From CATJXY01 sp964623925 (lineage in GTDB: Bacteria; Bacillota_I; Bacilli_A; Erysipelotrichales; Erysipelotrichaceae), in NCBI GenBank assembly GCA_964623925.1, contig CAZUVT010000032.1, positions 1 to 16,396 of the forward strand: a DNA stretch of 16,396 nucleotides. The letters run 5' to 3'. The first letter of the stretch is position 1. Every line of letters begins with the position of its first letter. A program made the translations under genes and the position numbers. The notes below the pieces were generated by a model. The model was not told where the DNA came from. It did no database searches and saw only the letters and a list, made by a program, of their open reading frames with translations. Of the stretch, positions 6,469 to 13,542 are shown one piece after another.

Positions 6469-7254
6469 TTAACAATATTTAAATATATTATAGATGTTGA
6501 TCAAAATAATCAAGACCATGAGAAGCTTAAATAAAACGTCAACCTGTTTTTCATCGATCCTTTTATTGATCTTCCGCCCGGTCATGGCACCCATCAATCC
6601 ACACACAAACATCCCGATCAGTAAGAAGAGATCCACTTCAGGAATCGATCTTTCCAAAATCGTTTTGATTAGACTCGCACCTTGAGAAAAGAAGATGATA
6701 TATAAGGAATTCTGAGCGGCACATTTTGTATTCATAGAAAAGAAATAATACAAAACCACCAGATTGATCGGCCCGCCGCCGATTCCCAAAAAGCTGGACA
6801 TGATTCCCAATACCAAGCCAATGATCATACATACTGCTTTATTCTCAACTTGATTCGTTTTGATTTGATCTTTTTTGATCGTATAGATCAAAGTAAAAAG
6901 TGTGATGACGACAAGGCATCCCGCTTGGACAGCACCGATCGTATTTGCATTGGAAAACAAAGCTTTGATCCTTGAAAACAATTCCTTGCCGACAATTCCG
7001 CCAAATGCTGCCCCCAGCGCTAATGGCGTTGTCAATTTCAGATTGATTTGCTGCTCATGCGCCATTTTTGCCTTGATAACCGAATAAGCAGACATGGTAA
7101 AGACCGTACAGCTTGAAAGAAAGCTGATTGTCGATACACCCAAGATTCCAAAGGCATCCAAAACCGGTTTGATGATAACTCCGCCGCCGATTCCACAGAG
7201 AGCTCCTACTGTTGAAGCCAAAAAACTAATTGCCAGAAATGTGAAATATACCAT
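6469..7254 (-). CDS. TauE/SafE-family membrane permease
   Basis: This 261-residue protein is mostly hydrophobic, with about eight predicted membrane segments. It has the family's two repeated glycine motifs: GIGGGVIIKP (21-30) near the N-terminus and GIGGGPINL (157-165) in the second half, reflecting its internal duplication. TauE/SafE proteins are linked to export or uptake of sulfite, sulfoacetate or other organosulfur anions; the substrate here is not known. GAGGAGAG precedes the ATG. The gene starts 18 bases after the MATE exporter stop, with no terminator or promoter between, so the two are one unit. It ends in a shared bidirectional terminator. Confidence 0.9.
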   Translation of the reverse strand: MVYFTFLAISFLASTVGALCGIGGGVIIKPVLDAFGILGVSTISFLSSCTVFTMSAYSVIKAKMAHEQQINLKLTTPLALGAAFGGIVGKELFSRIKALFSNANTIGAVQAGCLVVITLFTLIYTIKKDQIKTNQVENKAVCMIIGLVLGIMSSFLGIGGGPINLVVLYYFFSMNTKCAAQNSLYIIFFSQGASLIKTILERSIPEVDLFLLIGMFVCGLMGAMTGRKINKRIDEKQVDVLFKLLMVLIILINIYNIFKYC

Positions 7255-7272
7255 ATACTCTCCTCAATATCT

Positions 7273-8619
7273 TTAATCCATATATTTTCTTAGCCAATTT
7301 CCTTTAAAATAATAAACCACGTACAAGCTTGAACATACTATCCATGTGAGGGAATAACTCCAGAATACTAAGTTCACGCTATTGAAAATCGGCATCAAAG
7401 CTGCCAGCATGATCTGTCGTACAATGCAGAAACTGAAGATGGAAAAGATCATCGGAATCGTTGTCACACCGGCTCCGCGAATCGCACCCATCAAAACCTG
7501 ATTTATACATAAAGCAAAATAGAAAGGAATAACTGTCCGCATCATTCTGCTTCCCATTTCAATGACTCCAGCATCATCTACAAAGACACGGATGCATTGA
7601 TCGGAAAACAGATAAGCCGGAATCCCGATCAAAACAACAACACCAAATGACAAAAGCAGGCAAACCCGAATCCCCCTCTTTGCACGATCCATCTTTTTGG
7701 CGCCGAGATTCTGCCCGACAAAGGTCATGATCGCCAAAGAGAAACTTTGTGCCGGAAGTCCCAAAAAGTTGTCAAATTTATTGGCAGAGCTGAAACCCGC
7801 AATCGCCGCATAGTCGAAGCGGTTGACATAGGATTGAACCAGCGTATTTGAAAAGGAAACGATGACCTGTTGAAAACCGGACGGGATTCCGATACGGATG
7901 ATTTCCATAAGCATCTCTTTATCGATCCTGATTTTGGAAAGAACGATCCGATACTGCTCTTTGGATCTCATTAAAACAAAAACCACCAAAACTGCAGAAA
8001 TGGCAGTCGCAATTACCGTTGCCCAAGCGACTCCGGCTGTTCCCATATCAAAGTAAATAACAAATACTAAATCCAATACAACATTGATCAGGCTGGATAC
8101 AACCAAAAAAAGCAGCGGATTTTTCGAGTCTCCTACAGCTCTTAGAATTCCGGATCCCGAGTTATAGATCATTGTAAACAAGATACCGGCAAAATAAATT
8201 TTCAGATACGTATCTGCATCATTGATGATATCGGATGGCGTACCGATCCATCCAAGAAACATTTTGCTGCCCAATACACCGATAAAAGTCATGATCAATC
8301 CAAAAATCAAAGAAAAAGCGGTAAACGTATGAATGGCACTGACCAGTTCCTGATCTTTTCTTGCACCGAAATAACGAGAAATGATGACTCCCGCTCCGGC
8401 AGAAATTCCCACAAAAAATCCAATCAGTAAATTAATCAAGGGCGTACTTGTTCCTACAGCCGCCAAAGCCTGACCTCCAACATAATTTCCGACAATGATT
8501 GAATCCACAGTATTATAAAGCTGTTGAAACAGATTTCCAATTAATAGCGGTATTGAAAAGAGAATCAATTGCTTCACGATATTTCCTTCGGTCATTAATC
8601 CCTTTGTATTCTTTGTCAT
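7273..8619 (-). CDS. MATE-family multidrug/cation antiporter
   Basis: This 448-residue protein has about 12 membrane segments and the two-fold MATE repeat. MATE-typical segments include IPLLIGNLFQQLYNTVDSII near the N-terminus, GILRAVGDSKNPL, and the second-half counterpart LMGAIRGAGVTTIPM. Such transporters export drugs or metabolites in exchange for sodium ions or protons. The start chosen is the ATG at 8619, seven bases after GGAGGA. An ATG 15 bases further upstream (8634) contains that ribosome binding site and is less likely. It is the first gene of a two-gene unit with the TauE-like permease, and the regulator gene upstream in transcription order makes it a candidate target. The substrate cannot be predicted. 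Confidence 0.93.
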   Translation of the reverse strand: MTKNTKGLMTEGNIVKQLILFSIPLLIGNLFQQLYNTVDSIIVGNYVGGQALAAVGTSTPLINLLIGFFVGISAGAGVIISRYFGARKDQELVSAIHTFTAFSLIFGLIMTFIGVLGSKMFLGWIGTPSDIINDADTYLKIYFAGILFTMIYNSGSGILRAVGDSKNPLLFLVVSSLINVVLDLVFVIYFDMGTAGVAWATVIATAISAVLVVFVLMRSKEQYRIVLSKIRIDKEMLMEIIRIGIPSGFQQVIVSFSNTLVQSYVNRFDYAAIAGFSSANKFDNFLGLPAQSFSLAIMTFVGQNLGAKKMDRAKRGIRVCLLLSFGVVVLIGIPAYLFSDQCIRVFVDDAGVIEMGSRMMRTVIPFYFALCINQVLMGAIRGAGVTTIPMIFSIFSFCIVRQIMLAALMPIFNSVNLVFWSYSLTWIVCSSLYVVYYFKGNWLRKYMD

Positions 8620-8643
8620 GAATTCATCCTCCATTCGGACTAC

Positions 8644-8672
8644 ATTATAATTCTTTTTATCCTTTTTTTAAA
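8644..8672 (-). promoter_or_regulatory. Promoter of the MATE/TauE unit
   Basis: On the minus strand a perfect -10 TATAAT (8644-8649) has a -35 TTTAAA (8667-8672) 17 bases upstream in an A/T-rich stretch. The predicted start near 8637 leaves an 18-base leader holding GGAGGA. Confidence 0.6.
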
Positions 8673-8771
8673 TATTTATGATTGAAAATATATTTTATTT
8701 CATTTAATTTTCTTAACGCAAACTAGCGCTTATACTTCTATTTAAAACAAGAAAAGAAATCTTTCATCTCT

Positions 8772-10091
8772 TTATAAAGTGATGCTGTAATTAAATTCCG
8801 CTTCTAAATGCTCTGTGTCATTCATTTTCCTTCTCAAAATCGCAATCTGAACCTCATAGTATTTTACGGCATCTACATAATTTTCCTGTCGATTTAACAC
8901 TTCAGTCAAAATATCCAATAGGAATTCCTGGATATCAAATAAATGCTCGCTTTCTGTAATCCGGTATAATTCAATCAGATTATCTGATATCAGGCGATCA
9001 TCTTTCTGCATCAATGATTGAATACAGCGAATCACACATGAATGATAGTTGTCGGGAATCTCATAATTTGTCACCAAAAAGTCCAGTGTTGCTTTACATA
9101 AGGACTCATTGCCAAGCTTATAATAAGACCAGATTCGAAATAATCCTATATCCATGGCATCTCGTTCATTCGTCCATCTTTCACTCAGCACCAGCACCTG
9201 TTCGAAATCCCCTTTAAAAAAATAGTTTTCTATAATACTCAATTTCAATTCATGGATCAGATTTTCATCATTTAACAGTTGAGCCGTTTTCATTAAATTA
9301 TCGTATAAGATCGCCGCTTCTTCATAGCGATAAAGACTCATCATATCCTTTCCCATATAAGCACTGATGTATAAAGAACGAATATAATTGTTGGATTCAT
9401 CAAATAAAGTTTTTGCCTTTTGATAGGCCGTCATGGAACTGACCGGATTTCCCATATTCCGATAAGAAGTTCCAAGGCTATAATAAAGCATAGCCTGCAG
9501 ATCTACCGAAATCGATGCACCGGCTTCTCTGATCCTTCTGAAAATATTCAACGCTTCTTCCCATCTTTTCGTTACATTATAATAATTCCCGATCGTCAGC
9601 CAATAAAGAAACGACAGCTGACTGTCATAAATATCAAGAAAATATTTATCAATGATATCTCTTGTTTTTTGAAAAAGTGTTTTGTCATTTATGATAAAAC
9701 TATAGATCATTTCGAACAGATAAAAGAAATCAGCACATTTGGAATGGGTGATCTTCTCTTGATCCTTCACTACGAGCCGATACAGTTTTACAAAATTTTC
9801 CGGATCGGCATAAATCAAACAATCCAACGCTTCAAAAAAGATCTTATTCATTTCCTTTAACAGCTTCCTATTTTCTGCTTCGTCAAATACCAGATCAAAA
9901 AATGAAGCATAGATCCTGATTTTCTCAAAAGACACATTCTTATTTCCGATTTCTATATCGGAAATAAGCTGTTTGCTCAATCCTGTCTTTTTTGTAATAT
10001 CACTGCCGATATAATATCCTTCTTCTCTTTCTTTACGAAGGATCCTTCCATAAATAACATATTGATTATTCCGACTAACTTCTTTGGTCAT
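8772..10091 (-). CDS. XRE-type helix-turn-helix regulator with TPR-like C-terminal domain (RRNPP-like)
   Basis: Residues 14-66 of this 439-residue protein form an XRE helix-turn-helix, with the segment ITKKTGLSKQLISDIEIGNK as its core. From about residue 155 to 425 the protein is all-helical with TPR-like units: WEEALNIFRRIREAG (177-191), a repeat starting at LYYSLGTSYRNMGN (202-215), YEEAAILYDNL, YFFKGDFEQVLVLSERW (290-306) and YVDAVKYYEVQ (405-415). The layout and size match PlcR/Rgg/PrgX/AimR-type regulators, which sense short secreted peptides. The start has AGGATAGGAT just upstream. A 55-codon frame ends 5 bases before it. No classic peptide pheromone gene was found nearby. The MATE/TauE unit downstream is the nearest likely target. 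Peptide sensing and target are inference. Confidence 0.85.
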   Translation of the reverse strand: MTKEVSRNNQYVIYGRILRKEREEGYYIGSDITKKTGLSKQLISDIEIGNKNVSFEKIRIYASFFDLVFDEAENRKLLKEMNKIFFEALDCLIYADPENFVKLYRLVVKDQEKITHSKCADFFYLFEMIYSFIINDKTLFQKTRDIIDKYFLDIYDSQLSFLYWLTIGNYYNVTKRWEEALNIFRRIREAGASISVDLQAMLYYSLGTSYRNMGNPVSSMTAYQKAKTLFDESNNYIRSLYISAYMGKDMMSLYRYEEAAILYDNLMKTAQLLNDENLIHELKLSIIENYFFKGDFEQVLVLSERWTNERDAMDIGLFRIWSYYKLGNESLCKATLDFLVTNYEIPDNYHSCVIRCIQSLMQKDDRLISDNLIELYRITESEHLFDIQEFLLDILTEVLNRQENYVDAVKYYEVQIAILRRKMNDTEHLEAEFNYSITL

Positions 10092-10096
10092 ATATC

Positions 10097-10264
10097 CTAT
10101 CCTGCTCCATGACTTCCATCTTTATGCGAATCGCTTTTTTGACCTTTCAACTCTATTAATTCATCCAAAATAATCTGTCCATTCATATCCTTAAACACCT
10201 CTCCCGGATTTATTTTATCACTTAAAAAATCGTCAAACAATGGTTCAGTCGTACGACTATACAT
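10097..10264 (-). CDS. Small protein of unknown function upstream of the TPR regulator
   Basis: A 55-codon frame runs from ATG at 10264 to TAG at 10097-10099, five bases before the regulator's ATG. The last codons overlap the regulator's ribosome binding site, so the two would be translationally coupled. The protein is hydrophilic and acidic (11 Asp/Glu against 6 Lys/Arg). It has no signal peptide or membrane helix, a likely amphipathic helix at IILDELIELKG (31-41) and a polar tail ending DGSHGAG. Codon use resembles genuine genes, with no rare runs. There is no Shine-Dalgarno sequence at the ATG, but the predicted transcript starts only about six bases upstream. An internal ATG (M27, at 10186), after AAGG, is an alternative start. 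I recognise no family. It could be a modulator, a leader peptide or a degraded gene. Confidence 0.5.
   Translation of the reverse strand: MYSRTTEPLFDDFLSDKINPGEVFKDMNGQIILDELIELKGQKSDSHKDGSHGAG
10247..10258. promoter_or_regulatory. 12-bp perfect palindrome, candidate operator
   Basis: AGTCGTACGACT reads identically on both strands. It lies 12 to 23 bases after the predicted transcript start, inside the first codons of the small frame. A G/C-containing palindrome in this A/T-rich region is a good candidate binding site for the helix-turn-helix regulator encoded just downstream, giving autoregulation. Confidence 0.4.
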
Positions 10265-10276
10265 TTGTAAAATTTA

Positions 10277-10304
10277 ATTTTATTTTCTGATTTTTGCTTT
10301 GCAA
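10277..10304 (-). promoter_or_regulatory. Promoter of the small frame and TPR regulator
   Basis: On the minus strand a -35 TTGCAA (10299-10304), 16-base spacer and -10 TAAAAT (10277-10282) put the start near 10270. The stretch from here to 10387 holds no gene; it is A/T-rich and I see nothing else in it. Confidence 0.5.
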
Positions 10305-10387
10305 TTAATTTCATATGTGAATATAAAAGGATAATTCGCTCTTTTTTCAAATATTTCTTTGTGGTTTAAGCGATGTTGATTCCTATG

Positions 10388-10412
10388 AAAAAAGAGACTT
10401 AAGTCTCTCTTT
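10388..10412 (-). terminator. Terminator of the metallophosphoesterase/kinase unit
   Basis: AGAGAC (10393-10398) pairs with GTCTCT (10403-10408) across the loop TTAA. On the minus strand it is followed by a run of Ts, directly after the P-loop gene. Confidence 0.9.
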
Positions 10413-10415
10413 TTA

Positions 10416-10940
10416 TTAAAACGAAATTATTTTTGCAATATGATTGACATTCTCTTCAATAGATACGATGCCGTCCACATGGATGATCGTGCAATCCAAA
10501 GATTCGACCCATTTTTCAATCAAATCCTCTTTTCTGTTTTGAACAAATTCAAAGAACTGTTTTTCCTGTTCATAACAATCTCCGCCCGGCAGCATTCTAT
10601 CTCCGAACTTTTGAAAAGAACGGTTTTTAACCCGCTGCATCCGGATCTCTTTTGGGACTTCAATAATGACAACATATTGAAAAAAAGAAGTAATATTTGG
10701 GCCGTAATCACCATTAACCGATGCAAACACAAAGTTTTCATGCTTCCGAATCTCATCAAGAAGGATTTTCTCAGCTTCCTCTCTGCTTCGCATGACCGTA
10801 TATGGATATTTAGAATTTTTTTGAGGAAAATACAGATCTTCACTATCAATAAAACGATATTGCAGCTTTTCCGCCAGTGCTTTTCCAAGCATGCTTTTTC
10901 CTGCTCCGTTCAAACCGCATATCAAAACTCCGACACTCAT
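10416..10940 (-). CDS. Small P-loop kinase-like ATP-binding protein
   Basis: This 174-residue cytoplasmic protein has a clear Walker A motif, GLNGAGKS (9-16), right after its first strand, like nucleoside, shikimate and gluconate kinases. A lid-like segment follows, with VKNRSFQKFGDRMLPGGD, in which Arg, Phe-Gly-Arg-Met and Gly-Gly-Asp recur in uncharacterised members of this group. The substrate cannot be told. AGGAG lies seven bases before the ATG. It starts 18 bases after the metallophosphoesterase stop and shares its transcript, so it may act on a related nucleotide or sugar phosphate; that is inference from position. A terminator follows at once. Confidence 0.8.
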   Translation of the reverse strand: MSVGVLICGLNGAGKSMLGKALAEKLQYRFIDSEDLYFPQKNSKYPYTVMRSREEAEKILLDEIRKHENFVFASVNGDYGPNITSFFQYVVIIEVPKEIRMQRVKNRSFQKFGDRMLPGGDCYEQEKQFFEFVQNRKEDLIEKWVESLDCTIIHVDGIVSIEENVNHIAKIISF

Positions 10941-10958
10941 GAAATATCTCCTGCTCTT

Positions 10959-12482
10959 TTATTTGACAACCTTGATATTCTCACGATGATTGATTTCAAC
11001 CTCTTTTTTCTCAAGAATATAATCACGAATCACATCCACCACATCTTCCTGTATATCCTGAAGCACCTTACATGGGCGGATCATATCAAAATCTCCTCCA
11101 CCTGCAGCCCGATAATTGCTGAGAGCCAGAGAGAAAATATCTTCGTCTTTTACCGCTCTCCCCTGATAAGTGATATCGGTGACTCTTTGTCCGATCGGAT
11201 AAGAGGCATGGATCGTATAATCAATTCCGTCCACCATATCATAATTGAAATGCATCGGTTTCGGTTCACAGAATCGCTTGTTTGCACAGATCTTTCCATC
11301 TTTGTAATCAAAATATTCTGCACACTTCTCTAAGAATTCTTTCAGCACTTTTCCACTAACTTCTTTTACGACAAGTGTATTTGGAAACATATAAGTAGAA
11401 ACAAGATCACGCATCGTAATATCATGCGCAAATCCCGCCACATCATTGAAAAGGGCTTGCGAGCTAAGCTGTGCATGAGTCTTCCAGAACTGAACATCGT
11501 TTAAAAATGTAATGGCACGATGCTTATGCAGTCTTCCGTCAAATTGATCATGAACCAGACAATCCCCTTCTTTAAAACAGCCCAGCGGTGTATCAAGCCA
11601 GTTCTGAGTTTCTTCCTCTTCTTCTTTAAACAAATCGACCAATTCATGATCATATTCATCCGTTCCTGCAATAATTTCAGCTTTAACGGTCTTGGTTTCA
11701 GGATCGATCTCAATACAGGACAATTCTCTTCCGTTTGCCATAGTCTGTGTTACTACTGTATTTTTGACTTTGCATACAAAAGAGCGGTGCTGATGACCTG
11801 TAATCAAGACATCGATTCCGTCAATTTCATCACAGATCTTATAACCCACATTTTCTCCGGTCAGATCTTCCGTTTCTTCACCGGTATTCCAATCCTTTTC
11901 CAATCCGCCATGGTAAATGACCACGATCGCATCCACCTTTTCATTTGATTTAACTTCATTTACTGCTTCTTTTACAAAATTAAATACATCTTCTACCTCA
12001 ATGCCGACAAGATTCTCCGGCTTTTCCCAATGCTGGATATAATCTGTCAAAACTCCGATTAAGGCAATTCTTGTTCCGTTTTTAAACTCATGAATGCGAT
12101 ACGAAGGAGAAAGACGATGATCATCAAAGACAAAATTTCCGGTCACACAAGTCGCTTTCATCTGGGCCAGATGATTTCGCAAATGATTTTGACCAAAATT
12201 CAAATCATGATTTCCAATCGTAAAATAATCATATTTATATTCATTCATGGCCACCACGATCGGAGTCGACAGTTCGGCATGATGATTCATATGATAATAC
12301 ATGAGCGGGCTTCCCTGAAGGTTATCTCCGGCATCCACAAGGATCGTATTTTCATCTCGTTCCCTTTGAATGATCGGCCCCAGTTTTGACAATCCGACCG
12401 GTCCCATCTTTCTATCACTGTAATTGAAAGGAGTAATATATCCATGTAAATCTGTTGTTGCAAGTATCTTTATTTTTTTCAT
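10959..12482 (-). CDS. Cytoplasmic metallophosphoesterase / 5'-nucleotidase-type bifunctional phosphatase
   Basis: This 507-residue two-domain enzyme resembles the UshA/YfkN group. The N-terminal calcineurin-like domain shows every metal motif: D11 and H13 in TTDLHG, D53 in DAGDNLQG, N91-H92 in GNHDLNFG, H191 in VIYHGG, and H230 and H232 in ITGHQHRSF. The C-terminal 5'-nucleotidase domain carries SNYRAAGGGDFDMI. Such enzymes hydrolyse nucleoside 5'-monophosphates or 2',3'-cyclic nucleotides. They are usually exported; this one has no signal peptide, so it should act in the cytoplasm. The ATG at 12482 is chosen because AAAGGTGAT, an excellent anti-16S match, lies just upstream; GTG at 12491 and ATG at 12488 fall inside that site. 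It leads the small P-loop gene 18 bases downstream. Confidence 0.92.
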   Translation of the reverse strand: MKKIKILATTDLHGYITPFNYSDRKMGPVGLSKLGPIIQRERDENTILVDAGDNLQGSPLMYYHMNHHAELSTPIVVAMNEYKYDYFTIGNHDLNFGQNHLRNHLAQMKATCVTGNFVFDDHRLSPSYRIHEFKNGTRIALIGVLTDYIQHWEKPENLVGIEVEDVFNFVKEAVNEVKSNEKVDAIVVIYHGGLEKDWNTGEETEDLTGENVGYKICDEIDGIDVLITGHQHRSFVCKVKNTVVTQTMANGRELSCIEIDPETKTVKAEIIAGTDEYDHELVDLFKEEEEETQNWLDTPLGCFKEGDCLVHDQFDGRLHKHRAITFLNDVQFWKTHAQLSSQALFNDVAGFAHDITMRDLVSTYMFPNTLVVKEVSGKVLKEFLEKCAEYFDYKDGKICANKRFCEPKPMHFNYDMVDGIDYTIHASYPIGQRVTDITYQGRAVKDEDIFSLALSNYRAAGGGDFDMIRPCKVLQDIQEDVVDVIRDYILEKKEVEINHRENIKVVK

Positions 12483-12506
12483 ATCCATCACCTTTATTAT
12501 ATGGGA

Positions 12507-12512
12507 ATTATA
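12507..12512 (-). promoter_or_regulatory. Extended -10 promoter of the metallophosphoesterase unit
   Basis: On the minus strand TGA followed by TATAAT (12507-12512) is an extended -10. A second TATAAT further downstream lies too close to the start codon to serve. The promoter overlaps the far side of the nusG terminator, and its -35 would fall within the terminator's T-tract. Confidence 0.5.
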
Positions 12513-12520
12513 TCATATCA

Positions 12521-12551
12521 AAAAGAAAAAGAGAAGCATTCCTGCTTCTCT
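12521..12551 (-). terminator. Terminator after nusG
   Basis: AGAGAAGCA (12530-12538) pairs with TGCTTCTCT (12543-12551) across the loop TTCC, with nine perfect pairs. On the minus strand it is followed by TTTTTCTTTT. It lies eight bases after the nusG stop, so the ribosomal genes that often follow nusG are not in this operon. Confidence 0.93.
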
Positions 12552-12559
12552 CAATAATC

Positions 12560-13108
12560 TTAATACTCTACTTTTTCAAGGTCCATATAAGCAATTTCAG
12601 TCGGCGTTTCGCGTCCAAATAAAATTGTCAGAACATGTGCTGTCTGAGCATCATCGTTCAATGAATCGACTGTTCCCTCGATTCCCACAAACGGTCCGTT
12701 CAAGATCTTAACGCGATCTCCGACTGTGAAATCAACGACGATCTTGCGATCGCTCAATCCCATTCTTCTCAGGATGGCATCAATTTCTTCAGGACTTACC
12801 GGGAACGGTTTTGCACCACCACCTGATGAACCGATAAATCCGGTTACACCCGGAGTATTACGAACAACATACCAGGCATCATCGGTCATGATCATTTCTA
12901 CAAACAGATACCCCGGGAAAAGATTTCTCGTTTTCTCGACCTGCTTGCCGTTTTTGATTTCAATGTCTTTTTCCTCTGCCACTAAGATACGGAAGAGATA
13001 ATCAGAAATCCCCATTGATTCAACACGACGTTGCAAATTCTCTTTTACTTTATTTTCATGTCCTGCATAGGTATTGACTACATACCATTCCTTTTTTGAT
13101 TCTTCCAT
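12560..13108 (-). CDS. nusG: Transcription elongation/termination factor NusG
   Basis: NusG binds RNA polymerase and adjusts pausing and termination. This 182-residue protein has the full NGN domain (about residues 5-115), with EWYVVNTYAGHENKVKENL at its start and NLFPGYLFVEM (62-72) in its core. The C-terminal KOW domain (127-154) has FTVGDRVKILNGPF. Length matches the family. The ATG at 13108 has GGAG and AAGG upstream. It lies four bases after secE, in the usual rpmG-secE-nusG order. A strong terminator follows. Confidence 0.97.
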   Translation of the reverse strand: MEESKKEWYVVNTYAGHENKVKENLQRRVESMGISDYLFRILVAEEKDIEIKNGKQVEKTRNLFPGYLFVEMIMTDDAWYVVRNTPGVTGFIGSSGGGAKPFPVSPEEIDAILRRMGLSDRKIVVDFTVGDRVKILNGPFVGIEGTVDSLNDDAQTAHVLTILFGRETPTEIAYMDLEKVEY

Positions 13109-13112
13109 TACC

Positions 13113-13298
13113 TTACGCTCCTATTCCAATAAGTTTCAAGAAAAGTGTAATTGCGTACTCGCAAATCACAAAGAAAACTCCGAAAAACGCACAGAAAATC
13201 AGAACCTTTGCAAAGTTTCCTGCTAAATCCTTCTTATTTGACCAGCGTACACGCTTGATTTCTTTTTTTATACCATCAATACTAAACCACTTTGACAT
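13113..13298 (-). CDS. secE: Preprotein translocase subunit SecE
   Basis: SecE clamps and stabilises SecY in the protein-export channel. This is the short, single-membrane-helix form of Gram-positive bacteria, 61 residues long. The basic amphipathic segment DGIKKEIKRVRWSNKKDL (residues 8-25) carries the conserved family pattern, followed by one hydrophobic helix (about 30-55). The start at 13298 (MSKWFS) is chosen because GGAGGG lies nine bases upstream; an upstream in-frame start at 13352 would run into the rpmG gene and is rejected. The gene sits 19 bases after rpmG and four before nusG. Confidence 0.93.
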   Translation of the reverse strand: MSKWFSIDGIKKEIKRVRWSNKKDLAGNFAKVLIFCAFFGVFFVICEYAITLFLKLIGIGA

Positions 13299-13317
13299 AA
13301 CAGTAACCCTCCTACTA

Positions 13318-13476
13318 CTATTTGGTTTCTTTATGAAGAGTGTGCATACCACATTTTTTACAATATTTCATCAACTCTAAACGTTCTGTATGTGTTTTTA
13401 TATTACGACGAGTTGAGTAATTCCGTGAAAGACATACTGTGCATGTCAAAATCACCTTATTGCTTTTTTCTGCCAT
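13318..13476 (-). CDS. rpmG: 50S ribosomal protein L33
   Basis: A 52-residue frame reads from ATG at 13476 to TAG at 13318. It carries two CxxC pairs, C12-C15 (ILTCTVC) and C39-C42 (YCKKC), forming a zinc ribbon. The middle segment SRNYSTRRNIKTHTERLEL and the tail HTLHKETK are characteristic of L33. This is therefore the zinc-binding form rather than the zinc-free paralogue made under zinc starvation. GGTGAT lies upstream. It is the first gene of the rpmG-secE-nusG unit and has its own promoter. Confidence 0.96.
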   Translation of the reverse strand: MAEKSNKVILTCTVCLSRNYSTRRNIKTHTERLELMKYCKKCGMHTLHKETK

Positions 13477-13507
13477 AACAAAAAATCACCCTTCCACTTG
13501 CTCTATA

Positions 13508-13536
13508 ACTTTATCATAAAGTCATCAACTAGTCAA
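13508..13536 (-). promoter_or_regulatory. Promoter of rpmG-secE-nusG
   Basis: On the minus strand a -35 TTGACT (13531-13536), a 17-base spacer and a -10 TAAAGT (13508-13513) lie between the sigma factor and rpmG. No terminator separates the two genes, so read-through from the sigma operon is also likely. Confidence 0.65.
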
Positions 13537-13542
13537 ACAGAC

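Noticed and set aside
8749..8766. Tiny frame just after the regulator stop, encoding MKDFFSCFK, as a peptide pheromone
   Set aside because: Nine residues without a signal sequence; too short to separate from chance, and its A/T-rich context explains it.
8699..8771. Terminator for the TPR regulator in the A/T-rich stretch after its stop
   Set aside because: Only bulged, weak hairpins can be drawn (for example around AAGCGCTAGTTTGCGTT), without a proper T-run.
9420..9860. Plus-strand open frame of 146 codons within the TPR regulator
   Set aside because: Fully inside a well-supported gene on the opposite strand, with no recognisable domain or ribosome binding site.
10393..10408. Perfect palindrome AGAGACTTAAGTCTCT as an operator
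   Set aside because: With its flanking T-run on the minus strand and its place right after a stop codon it is a terminator.
10440..11333. Long plus-strand open frame antisense to the kinase and phosphoesterase genes
   Set aside because: It spans the junction of two well-supported genes on the other strand and shows no domain; it is a by-product of their codon use.
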